Source: Deltaproteobacteria bacterium
GTDB taxonomy: Bacteria; Desulfobacterota; Syntrophia; Syntrophales; UBA5619
Direction: 5' to 3'
NCBI GenBank assembly: GCA_026388365.1
Contig: JAPLJW010000128.1
Span: 1 to 12,966, forward strand
Length of the DNA: 12,966 bases
The notes under the pieces are model-generated. The model was not told the origin of the DNA. It saw only the letters and a list, made by a program, of their open reading frames with translations, and searched no databases. The translations under genes and the position numbers were made by a program. Below are positions 1 to 6,258 of the stretch, in pieces (position 1 is the stretch's first letter; each line of letters opens with the position of its first letter).

Positions 1-445
1 CCTCATCGCCGAATGCCTGCGGCGGGGGGTCTTTCCCCGGGGGGACGAAAAACTCCTCGCGGCCGTGATCGCCCCCTTCGTCTATGACGGGGATCAGGAT
101 TTGATCGTGATCCGGAAGGAGCTTCCCGGCCGGCTGACCCGAGCCTACGACCGCGTGGTCAAAACCCTTTCGCCCCTGGCGGAGCGCCTGAAGGCGGGAG
201 GATTTCCCGCCGCCCCCCTCTTTCTCTGGCCGGCGGTGGTAATCTACGAATGGGCGGCGGGCGGCGACTGGAACCGGATCATCCGGAAAGCGGGGATCGC
301 CGACGGCGACATGGCCATGCTGATCATGCGGACGGCCGACAACCTCCGGCAGATCATGTCGCTCCGCGAAACCCATCCCGAAACGGCGGCGTTGTCCGCG
401 GCGGCGCGGGAAGCGATCCTCCGCGAACCCGTCGTTTTCGACTGA
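1..445 (+). CDS. C-terminal part of a Ski2/Mtr4-like DEAD/DEAH helicase (DSHCT-type), cut by window edge
   Basis: The reading frame is open from the first base to a TGA at 443-445, so this is the 3' end of a gene that starts to the left; the GTG at 65 is internal. About 147 residues are visible. The pattern resembles the DSHCT C-terminal domain of superfamily 2 RNA/DNA helicases: an initial helix (CLRRGVFPRGDEKLLAAVI), a conserved FVYDGDQ stretch, then WAAGGDWNRIIRKAGIADGD followed by MRTADNLRQIMSL, which corresponds to the usual 'W..G..f..i......eGd..R..rr..dnLrQi' signature. The ATPase motifs lie outside the window, so the assignment rests on this domain alone. It is probably a cytoplasmic ATP-dependent nucleic-acid helicase. 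The downstream tRNA gene has its own promoter, so this gene is probably the last of its transcript. Confidence 0.6.
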   Translation, partial: LIAECLRRGVFPRGDEKLLAAVIAPFVYDGDQDLIVIRKELPGRLTRAYDRVVKTLSPLAERLKAGGFPAAPLFLWPAVVIYEWAAGGDWNRIIRKAGIADGDMAMLIMRTADNLRQIMSLRETHPETAALSAAAREAILREPVVFD

Positions 446-533
446 CCAGGGAAGCGGTCGCTTTCCCCAAAGTCCCCCCGGGTCATGATCCCGAAATGCG
501 GGCGCGCTTTTTTCCGATTCCCTCATTTGCCGC

Positions 534-563
534 TTGACATGGCCACGAACTCCATTATATAGA
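534..563 (+). promoter_or_regulatory. sigma70-type promoter for tRNA-Glu
   Basis: A perfect -35 hexamer TTGACA (534-539) is followed by an AT-rich stretch giving TATATA (556-561, 16-bp spacer) or TATAGA (558-563, 18-bp spacer) as the -10. The bases just after it (565-577) are C-rich, the kind of discriminator expected for stringently controlled stable-RNA promoters (inference). The start would fall about 55 bases before the tRNA, leaving a 5' leader to be removed by RNase P. Confidence 0.65.
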
Positions 564-623
564 ACCACCCTCCCGAGGGATGTTAGATGGCGACATCATC
601 GGGTTTTTTAAATTCTTACACAT

Positions 624-699
624 GTCCCCATCGTCTAGTGGCCTAGGACACTGGCCTTTCACGCCGGTAACCGGGGTTCGACTCCCCGTGGGGACGCCA
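624..699 (+). tRNA. tRNA-Glu (anticodon UUC)
   Basis: The sequence folds as a standard cloverleaf. The acceptor stem GTCCCCA (624-630) pairs with TGGGGAC (689-695), the discriminator is G696 and CCA is encoded (697-699). The anticodon stem CTGGC/GCCGG encloses the loop CTTTCAC (656-662) with anticodon TTC at 658-660. The T arm is CGGGG-TTCGACT-CCCCG. It is very similar in layout to E. coli tRNA-Glu. No T-rich terminator hairpin follows; an in-frame dehydratase remnant starts eight bases after the CCA. Confidence 0.97.
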
Positions 700-706
700 A
701 TAATAA

Positions 707-856
707 CATCAGCTGAACCTGCTGCTTCCGGACGAGGAGATCGCCGACCGCTTGAAGGCGCTTCCAAGGCGGCCGGCGCCGATCGATCCCGGTTTTGTCG
801 GCCTCTGCTGCCGTCACTTGGCGCAGGCCGATCAGGTTCCCATTCTGGAGGATTGA
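707..856 (+). pseudogene. 3' remnant of an IlvD/Edd-family dehydratase
   Basis: The frame ending at TGA 854-856 is open back to position 707, where tandem TAA codons (701-706) stop it; it has no start codon or ribosome binding site. It encodes 49 residues, HQLNLLLPDEEIADRLKAL at the front and GFVGLCCRHLAQADQ near the end. This matches the usual end of dihydroxyacid/sugar-acid dehydratases: 'l.lLv.DeEia.R.a.' followed by 'GY..LY..hV.QAD.G.df'. The rest of the gene (normally over 550 codons) is missing, because a tRNA gene sits immediately upstream. The stop is one base from the ATG of the LarA-like gene, and the Shine-Dalgarno for that gene lies inside the remnant, suggesting the two were once co-translated. 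Chance similarity is possible but two matching blocks at the right distance make it unlikely. Confidence 0.6.
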
Positions 857-857
857 A

Positions 858-2114
858 ATGCCGCTCCCGAAGATGACCCTCTGCCGGCAGGCTTTTCCCC
901 GCGATACCATCGCAACGCCGGCAGAGACCCTGATATCTCTCATCCAATCGAGCTGGATTCCGGACAAGGTCCGGCCGGGACAGACGGTGGCCATCACCGG
1001 AGGCAGCCGGGGGATCGCCGCCATCGTCCCGCTCATGCAGGCGCTCGTTGCGGCGCTTCAGGGACTCGGCGCCCGACCCTTCGCCGTCAACGCAATGGGG
1101 AGCCACGGCGGCGCCACGGCGGAAGGGCAGAAACAACTTCTGGCGTCGCTGGGAATGACGGAGGCCGCCCTCAACTGTCCGGTCACGGTCAGCATGGAGG
1201 TCGATCCGGTCGGCGAACTGGCGGACGGCTTCCCTGTCCTCTGCGACCGGAACGCGGCCAGGGCCGACCACATCATCGTGATGAACCGGATCAAGGAGCA
1301 CACGGCAGTCACCGGCCCGGTCCAGAGCGGCCTCTGCAAGATGTGCACCGTGGGGCTGGGCAAGGTGGAGCAGGCCTCCCGCCTCCACCGCTACGGCCCG
1401 TCCCGCATGGGAAAGATCATCCAGGAGGTCGCCTCGACGCTGGCCCGTCGGGCACCGGTACTGGCCGGGATCGGCATCGTGGAGAACGCCTATGGCGAGG
1501 TGGCAAAACTGGAGCTTGTCCGACCGGAGGAGTTCCCCGCGACGGATGCGAGACTCCTGCAGGAGGCCTTCCGTCTCACGGCAAAATTGCCCCTTTCCGA
1601 ACTTGACCTCCTCATCGTCGAGGAGATGGGCAAACGTTACAGCGGCGCAGGCCTCGACCCCCATGTCATCGGGCGTTTGCGCATCTGGGGCGAGCCGGAA
1701 CCGGAATCTCCCCGAATCGCGCGCGTGGCCATCCTGGGGCTCGATCCCTCTTCCCACGGAAACGCCCAGGGCGTCGGCCTCGCCGATCTGATCACGCAGC
1801 GGCTCTTCAACGACATCGATCTGGCGATCACTTACAAGAACACCCTCACCAGCACCTACGTCCAGCGGGGGATGATCCCCATCATCGGCGGCACCGACCG
1901 GGAGACGATCGCAAACGCCGTCTATTCCATCCCGCTGGTCCGCGGGAATAAGCTCCGGATAGCCTGGATCAGAAATACGAACCAATTGGAAGAGATCGCC
2001 CTCTCCCCGGGAGCGCTCTCCGGTTGCGGACATGAGATGTCCCTCGAAATAATCCGCGAGATCGACTGGGAATTCAACGAAAAGGGCCTTTTAATCCCCT
2101 GGGAAAAGAAGTGA
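858..2114 (+). CDS. LarA-like protein (nickel-dependent lactate racemase family, DUF2088)
   Basis: This encodes 418 residues. I chose the ATG at 858 because GGAGGA lies at 847-852; an earlier in-frame ATG at 795 would run through the old dehydratase frame. The hallmark is NRIKEHTAVTGPVQSGLCKM and VGLGK (about 143-169), which corresponds to the 'NR.KPHT...GP.eSGl.KM..iGLGK' block of LarA homologues. MGSHGGAT (80-87) matches the 'GTHRP' region. In Lactiplantibacillus LarA, His108, His174, Lys184 and His200 act on the substrate or hold the nickel-pincer cofactor. Here His83, His148, Lys161 and His177 fall at similar spacing (inferred without alignment). The likely role is racemising or epimerising a 2-hydroxy acid in the cytoplasm. 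No LarB/C/E cofactor genes are in view. It is followed 24 bp later by the M16 peptidase gene, probably co-transcribed. Confidence 0.65.
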   Translation: MPLPKMTLCRQAFPRDTIATPAETLISLIQSSWIPDKVRPGQTVAITGGSRGIAAIVPLMQALVAALQGLGARPFAVNAMGSHGGATAEGQKQLLASLGMTEAALNCPVTVSMEVDPVGELADGFPVLCDRNAARADHIIVMNRIKEHTAVTGPVQSGLCKMCTVGLGKVEQASRLHRYGPSRMGKIIQEVASTLARRAPVLAGIGIVENAYGEVAKLELVRPEEFPATDARLLQEAFRLTAKLPLSELDLLIVEEMGKRYSGAGLDPHVIGRLRIWGEPEPESPRIARVAILGLDPSSHGNAQGVGLADLITQRLFNDIDLAITYKNTLTSTYVQRGMIPIIGGTDRETIANAVYSIPLVRGNKLRIAWIRNTNQLEEIALSPGALSGCGHEMSLEIIREIDWEFNEKGLLIPWEKK

Positions 2115-2138
2115 AAATCGGTTAACCGAGGAAAGATC

Positions 2139-5102
2139 ATGCACGCAAAAAACGTTTGCCCGCCCCCGACATTTGCCGCCGGGGATAAGAGACATGGTTT
2201 TCAAATCCTCCGGGTGGAGCAGATCCCGGAAATCCGGGTCACCGCTTATGAAATCGAACACGTAAGGACCGGGGCGAAGCTCCTGCACCTCCACTGCGAC
2301 GACCGGGAGAATCTCTTCTCCATCGGCTTCCGGACGCCGCCCAGGGATTCGACCGGCGTCCCTCACATCCTCGAACATTCCGTTCTGGCCGGCTCCGAAC
2401 GCTACCCCCTCAAGGACGTCTTCAACGAACTCCTCCGGGGAACGCTCCAGACCTTCATCAACGCCTTCACCTATCCCGACAAGACGATCTACCCTGTCGC
2501 CAGCCAGGAGAAGCGCGACTTCTTCAACCTCGCCCGCGTCTATGCCGACCTGGTCCTCCGGCCGCGCCTGCTGCGGGAGACCTTCCTCCAGGAAGGCCAC
2601 CACCTCGAGTTCGACGAAAAGGGAGAATTGGCCGTCTCCGGGATCGTCTTCAACGAGATGAAGGGGGCCTACTCCTCGCCGGAGGCCCTGATGTACAAGG
2701 CCATTCAGGAAAACCTCTATCCGGAGACCCCTTACGCCTGCGACTCCGGGGGCGATCCTGAGAGGATTCCCGACCTGACGTACGATCAGTTCCGGGCATT
2801 CCACCGGACCTTTTATTCGCCGACGAACGCCCGCCTCTTCCTCTCCGGGGACATCCCGACGGAAGAGCACCTCGCCTTTCTCGCGGAGATCCTCGCCGGC
2901 TTCGACCGCGTCGCAGTCGATTCCTTCATTCTCATCCAGCGCCGATGGACAGATCCCCGGGCCATTCACGGCTATTTCCCCATCGACCGGGAGGATAAAT
3001 CAGAGGGGAAAACCACGGTGAACCTGGCCTGGATGACGGCGGAAAACACCGCCGGCGAGACGGCGATGCTGCTTGCGATCGTCGCCGATCTGCTCGTCGG
3101 CAGCGCCGCATCCCCTCTCCGGAAGGCCCTCATCGATTCGGGTCTCGGGGAGGACCTCTCGCCGGTCACCGGCCTGGAGCGGGACCTCAGGCAGATCGCC
3201 TTTGCCGTCGGCCTGCGCGGGACCGATCCGGACAGGGCCCCGAGGATCGAGACCCTGATTCTTGACACGTTGCGCGATACGGCTGCCGGAGGTTTCGACC
3301 GGGAACTGATCGAAGGCACCCTCCACCAGGTGGAATTCCACGGACGGGAGATGGTCCGCGGCAGCTACCCCTACGGGATCGTCCTGATGGGGCGGGCCTA
3401 TCACACCTGGCTCTATGACGGGGATCCCTTGACGGACATGAATTTCCCCCGCACGATCCTTGAAATCCGCCGAAAATGGGAGACCCATCCCGCCCTCTTC
3501 CAGGAGGTGGTGCGGCAATGGTTCCTCGACAATCCCCACCGCCTCCTCTCCGTCATGGAACCGAGCCGGACCTTCCAGGGGGAGCGGGAGCAGAAGGCTC
3601 GGGAACGGTTGGCCCGTCTCGCGGCCTCCCTGACCGAACCGGAAAGGGAGCGGATCCGTCAGGAAACCCTGCTTCTGAAACGGTTCCAGACGGAACCGGA
3701 CCCCCCGGAGGCGGCTGCGACCCTGCCGAAGCTCCAGATCGGCGACATATCCCGCGAGATCGAAACGATCCCCACGGAGAGGGGGGCCACGGACGGCGTC
3801 CCGGTCCTCCGCCATGAACTCTTCACGAACGGGATCGCCTACCTCGATCTGGCCTTCGACGTCTCCGACATCCCCGAGGAATTGCAACCCTATCTGCCGC
3901 TTCTGGGAAAGCTCACCGTTCAGATGGGGGCGGCGGGACTCTCCTACGAAGCGATGGCGAAGCGGATCTCGCTGCGGACCGGCGGCCTGGGCGTCAATCT
4001 TGCTGCCGGTTCCACCGCCGACGGCAAGGAAAACTGGCAGAAGATGGTTTTCTCCGTCAAGGCCCTCTACCGGAATACGGATGAGGCGATCGGGATCGTC
4101 CGGGATATCCTGACGGAAGGGGATCTGACCGACACCGCCCGGATGCGGGAGCTGATTTTCGAAAAGAAAAACGGTCTCCACGCCTCGGTCATCCCCTCGG
4201 GCCATATCTTCGCCCAGATGGCGGCGGCGGCGAGCCTTTCCCTCCCGGCCTGGCGGACCGAACAATGGCACGGGAGAACCCAGCTCCGTCTCATCACGGG
4301 CACGGCCGACCATCTGGACGATCTTCGGGAGGAGCTCCGGGAAAAGCTTGCACGTCTCCGAAAGATCGTCTTTGTCCGGCGAAGGCTGGTCCTGAATATG
4401 ACGGCCGACGCGAAGGGGCTGCAAGGGCTTGCCACAGCGGCCGCTGCGCTGATCACGGCCCTGCCGACCGGAAATCCGCCTGCAAAACCGGAGATGCAAA
4501 ACCGCCGCCCCGCCCACATCGGAATCGCCATCCCCGCCGAGGTCTGCTATGTCGCCAAGGTCCTCGCGGCGCCCCCCTATGCCGATCCGCTTTCCGCCCC
4601 TCTTTTCGTCCTGGCGAGACAGCTCTCCAACGGCTATCTCTACCGCCATATCCGGGTTCAGGGTGGGGCCTACGGGGGGTCCTGTCGCTATGAACCGGTC
4701 AGCGGCCTGTTCGCCTTCCTCTCGTACCGGGACCCCCATCTGGAGGAAACCATCGATATTTATCGGAATGCCGTGGATTTTGTCAGCGACAATCCAGTCC
4801 CCCGGGAAGACCTGGAAAAGGCCGTGATCGGCACGATCGGCGCCCTTGACCGGCCCCTGGACCCAGCCGGGAGGGGTTACACCGCCCTGATCCGGGAGTT
4901 TTCCGGGCTGACCGATCCGATGCGCCGCCGCTTCCGGGAAGAGGTCCTCGCCGTCGATCCGGAACGCCTGCAGGAGACCGCCCGGCGCTACTTCCCGACG
5001 GTATCGGGAGCCGCGATTTTCGCCGTCTGCGCGCCGGAGGAGCGGCTCCGGAAGGCCAATGAGGTTCTGGAAGTGAAGCTGGAGATTGAGAAATTGATGT
5101 GA
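2139..5102 (+). CDS. M16C zinc metallopeptidase, presequence-protease-like (insulinase family)
   Basis: This 987-residue protein has the length of a full M16C (PreP/Cym1) peptidase, where both halves of the clam-shell are on one chain. The inverted zinc motif HxxEH is H76-ILE-H80 in GVPHILEHSVLAGS. The third ligand is expected at E173 in VFNEMKGAYSS, which matches the 'vvfNEMKG' block of PreP. The C-terminal half carries the conserved GGAYGG (842-847) and the following YEP/SYRDP segment. The linker region (about 470-700) fits the M16C-associated domain. No signal peptide is seen, so it probably degrades peptides in the cytoplasm. The start at ATG 2139 is preceded by GAGGAAAG (2128-2135). The gene lies 24 bp after the LarA-like gene and converges on the small membrane protein gene with a 6-bp gap. 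Confidence 0.92.
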   Translation: MHAKNVCPPPTFAAGDKRHGFQILRVEQIPEIRVTAYEIEHVRTGAKLLHLHCDDRENLFSIGFRTPPRDSTGVPHILEHSVLAGSERYPLKDVFNELLRGTLQTFINAFTYPDKTIYPVASQEKRDFFNLARVYADLVLRPRLLRETFLQEGHHLEFDEKGELAVSGIVFNEMKGAYSSPEALMYKAIQENLYPETPYACDSGGDPERIPDLTYDQFRAFHRTFYSPTNARLFLSGDIPTEEHLAFLAEILAGFDRVAVDSFILIQRRWTDPRAIHGYFPIDREDKSEGKTTVNLAWMTAENTAGETAMLLAIVADLLVGSAASPLRKALIDSGLGEDLSPVTGLERDLRQIAFAVGLRGTDPDRAPRIETLILDTLRDTAAGGFDRELIEGTLHQVEFHGREMVRGSYPYGIVLMGRAYHTWLYDGDPLTDMNFPRTILEIRRKWETHPALFQEVVRQWFLDNPHRLLSVMEPSRTFQGEREQKARERLARLAASLTEPERERIRQETLLLKRFQTEPDPPEAAATLPKLQIGDISREIETIPTERGATDGVPVLRHELFTNGIAYLDLAFDVSDIPEELQPYLPLLGKLTVQMGAAGLSYEAMAKRISLRTGGLGVNLAAGSTADGKENWQKMVFSVKALYRNTDEAIGIVRDILTEGDLTDTARMRELIFEKKNGLHASVIPSGHIFAQMAAAASLSLPAWRTEQWHGRTQLRLITGTADHLDDLREELREKLARLRKIVFVRRRLVLNMTADAKGLQGLATAAAALITALPTGNPPAKPEMQNRRPAHIGIAIPAEVCYVAKVLAAPPYADPLSAPLFVLARQLSNGYLYRHIRVQGGAYGGSCRYEPVSGLFAFLSYRDPHLEETIDIYRNAVDFVSDNPVPREDLEKAVIGTIGALDRPLDPAGRGYTALIREFSGLTDPMRRRFREEVLAVDPERLQETARRYFPTVSGAAIFAVCAPEERLRKANEVLEVKLEIEKLM

Positions 5103-5108
5103 TTCCCA

Positions 5109-5381
5109 TTACTTATGATGCACGATGAGGCCGACCAACGCCAGCAGGACGATGACGGCGCCGATGCTGAAATAGAGGACGGTGTAACCGGTCAGCTTAT
5201 TTACTCCCTGAGCGACGAAGAGGTCGAAGTTGGCGACATAACCCCAGTAGAGCGTGAAACCGTAGTTGATAAACAGGGCCACTCGGAGGCGGCCGATGAG
5301 CACGGCCATCGTGCTCAGGCCCAGGAGCAGGATCAGTTGAAACGTGGGAACGGTCAATTGCGTGGACGTAATGATTTCCAT
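5109..5381 (-). CDS. small three-helix integral membrane protein, function unknown
   Basis: This encodes 90 residues if translation begins at the ATG at 5379-5381. That start has AAGGAG eight bases upstream; the in-frame ATG seven codons earlier (5402) has no such site and places the ribosome binding site inside the coding region. Three hydrophobic segments are visible, at about 13-29, 33-50 and 66-87, with short charged connectors (GRLR at 30-33) and a C-terminal HHK. FINYGFTLYWGYVANFDLF (37-55) is the most distinctive stretch. I believe similar short proteins are widespread as hypothetical proteins in Desulfobacterota, but I cannot name a function. It has a strong promoter of its own and ends 6 bp from the end of the peptidase gene on the other strand. 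Confidence 0.75.
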   Translation of the reverse strand: MEIITSTQLTVPTFQLILLLGLSTMAVLIGRLRVALFINYGFTLYWGYVANFDLFVAQGVNKLTGYTVLYFSIGAVIVLLALVGLIVHHK

Positions 5382-5440
5382 GGTGTTATCTCCTTCAATC
5401 ATGATGGCTGATCAAGGCCTTGCGGCCGATATCCGATCGT

Positions 5441-5469
5441 ATTATCTTTATTCTGACCGGGGATGTCAA
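5441..5469 (-). promoter_or_regulatory. near-consensus sigma70 promoter for the small membrane protein gene
   Basis: Reading the minus strand, TTGACA (plus 5464-5469) is separated by exactly 17 bp from GATAAT (plus 5441-5446), a 6/6 and 5/6 match to the sigma70 hexamers with ideal spacing. Transcription would begin near 5434, leaving a leader of about 50 bases before the ATG at 5381. The -35 lies in the loop of a + strand terminator hairpin (5456-5492). Confidence 0.75.
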
Positions 5470-5492
5470 CGAAATTTCGTCCCCGGTTTTTT
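5456..5492 (+). terminator. Rho-independent terminator (+ strand)
   Basis: A perfect 8-bp stem, ACCGGGGA (5456-5463) with TCCCCGGT (5480-5487), is followed by six T residues (5487-5492). The 16-base loop contains the self-complementary CGAAATTTCG. On the minus strand no T-run follows, so it acts on + strand transcripts. The only + strand gene upstream is the M16 peptidase (ending at 5102), so its transcript would run antisense through the small membrane protein gene before stopping here. Confidence 0.7.
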
Positions 5493-5512
5493 ACGAGAAA
5501 AAGGAGAGGCAT

Positions 5513-5627
5513 GCTCCCTCCCAGCCCCGGGAGCGAAGGGGTGAAAACGATAACCCATAGACATGGGCGAGAACTTCCGGGGGCGTTAGACCCTTGCATT
5601 TCCCTGAAAAATCCGGTAAGGGTCCCG
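5513..5627 (+). promoter_or_regulatory. hairpin-rich leader upstream of the flavodoxin-like gene
   Basis: Three hairpins precede the flavodoxin-like gene. The first is GCTCCC/GGGAGC (5513-5534, 10-base loop). The second is CCCAT-AGAC-ATGGG (5554-5567). The third is GACCCTT (5589-5595) with AAGGGTC (5618-5624), extendable by a G-U and a C-G pair. None is followed by a T-run. I could not match the stretch to a riboswitch class I know, and no convincing promoter was found, so its role is open. The gene's ribosome binding site follows at 5641-5646. Confidence 0.35.
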
Positions 5628-5656
5628 TAAAACCCGTCACAGGAGGCAAGGACACA

Positions 5657-6151
5657 ATGAAGGCTCTGGTCACCTACTACTCCCAGACCGGCAACACCGA
5701 GAAGGTCGCACGCGCCATCTACGAAGCGATTCATATCGAAAAGGAACTCCTTCCCGTTCAGGACGTCAAGAACACACAGGGCTACGACATCATCTTCGTG
5801 GGATTCCCCGTCCACGCTCACAGCGTTCCCGCCAAGCTCCTCCCCTTCTTCAAAGGTCTGCCCGACGGACAGAACATCGCCTTCTTCTGCACCCACGGCT
5901 CGCTCCGGGGCGGCCATCTGCCACAGCAGGCACTGCAACACGCCATCGGTCTCTCCACCCGGGCGAAGATCCTCGGCACGTTCGGGGTCAGGGGCAGTGT
6001 GGATGCAAAGATCATCGAGGCGCTGATCAAACAAGCGGAACACCGGGCCTGGGCGGAAGAGGCGCAGGGGGCGTCCGGACATCCCAATGAATCGGATCTC
6101 ACCGACGGGAAGACATTCGCCCGGGAAATCCTGGCAAAGGTCGGCCGTTAG
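5657..6151 (+). CDS. flavodoxin-like FMN-binding protein
   Basis: This encodes 164 residues from the ATG at 5657, chosen because AGGAGG (5641-5646) precedes it and the flavodoxin fold begins at once (MKALVTYYSQTGNT). SQTGNT (9-14) is the phosphate-binding loop for FMN. VGFPVHAHSVP (48-58) and CTHGSLRGG (78-86) are the two loops that normally flank the isoalloxazine ring. The C-terminal tail GHPNESDL...FAREI (141-158) is shared by a branch of short-chain flavodoxins found in anaerobes (from memory). It probably carries electrons in the cytoplasm; its redox partner is not evident. It stands between the structured leader and the C69 peptidase gene, with 107 bp to the latter. Confidence 0.85.
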   Translation: MKALVTYYSQTGNTEKVARAIYEAIHIEKELLPVQDVKNTQGYDIIFVGFPVHAHSVPAKLLPFFKGLPDGQNIAFFCTHGSLRGGHLPQQALQHAIGLSTRAKILGTFGVRGSVDAKIIEALIKQAEHRAWAEEAQGASGHPNESDLTDGKTFAREILAKVGR

Positions 6152-6155
6152 AAAA

Positions 6156-6222
6156 CCCTTCCCCCGCGACCCGTCCGGCCGGGCGCCTGTCCCGGCCCGC
6201 GCCGCCCTTCCCCCGCGACCCG
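6156..6222 (+). repeat. 18-bp direct repeat flanking a GC-rich hairpin
   Basis: The 18-base sequence beginning CCCTTCCCCCGCG occurs at 6156-6173 and again, identically, at 6205-6222. Between the copies lies a perfect 7-bp stem, GGCCGGG (6177-6183) with CCCGGCC (6191-6197). There is no T-run, so it is not a typical terminator. The element fills most of the 107-bp gap between the flavodoxin-like and C69 genes. Confidence 0.8.
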
Positions 6223-6258
6223 GAGCAAACCGCAGAGAGCCTTTAAGGAGGGAGAGAT

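Noticed and set aside
490..513. Possible terminator after the helicase: CCCG/CGGG hairpin then six T residues
   Set aside because: The stem is only 4 bp and is separated from the T-run by five bases, so it is too weak to annotate.
555..2033. 492-codon open frame on the minus strand
   Set aside because: It is antisense to the tRNA-Glu and LarA-like genes, is rich in Arg, Gly and Asp with no recognisable domain, and crosses the tRNA; it is a by-product of GC-rich third positions.
3000..4739. 579-codon minus-strand open frame inside the peptidase gene
   Set aside because: Fully antisense to a well-conserved M16 peptidase; low-complexity composition and no motif.
5580..5600. Sigma54-like promoter ending in CCTTGCAT before the flavodoxin-like gene
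   Set aside because: The -12 GC is present but the -24 GG is not at the required 10-base spacing, and the bases fall in a hairpin arm.
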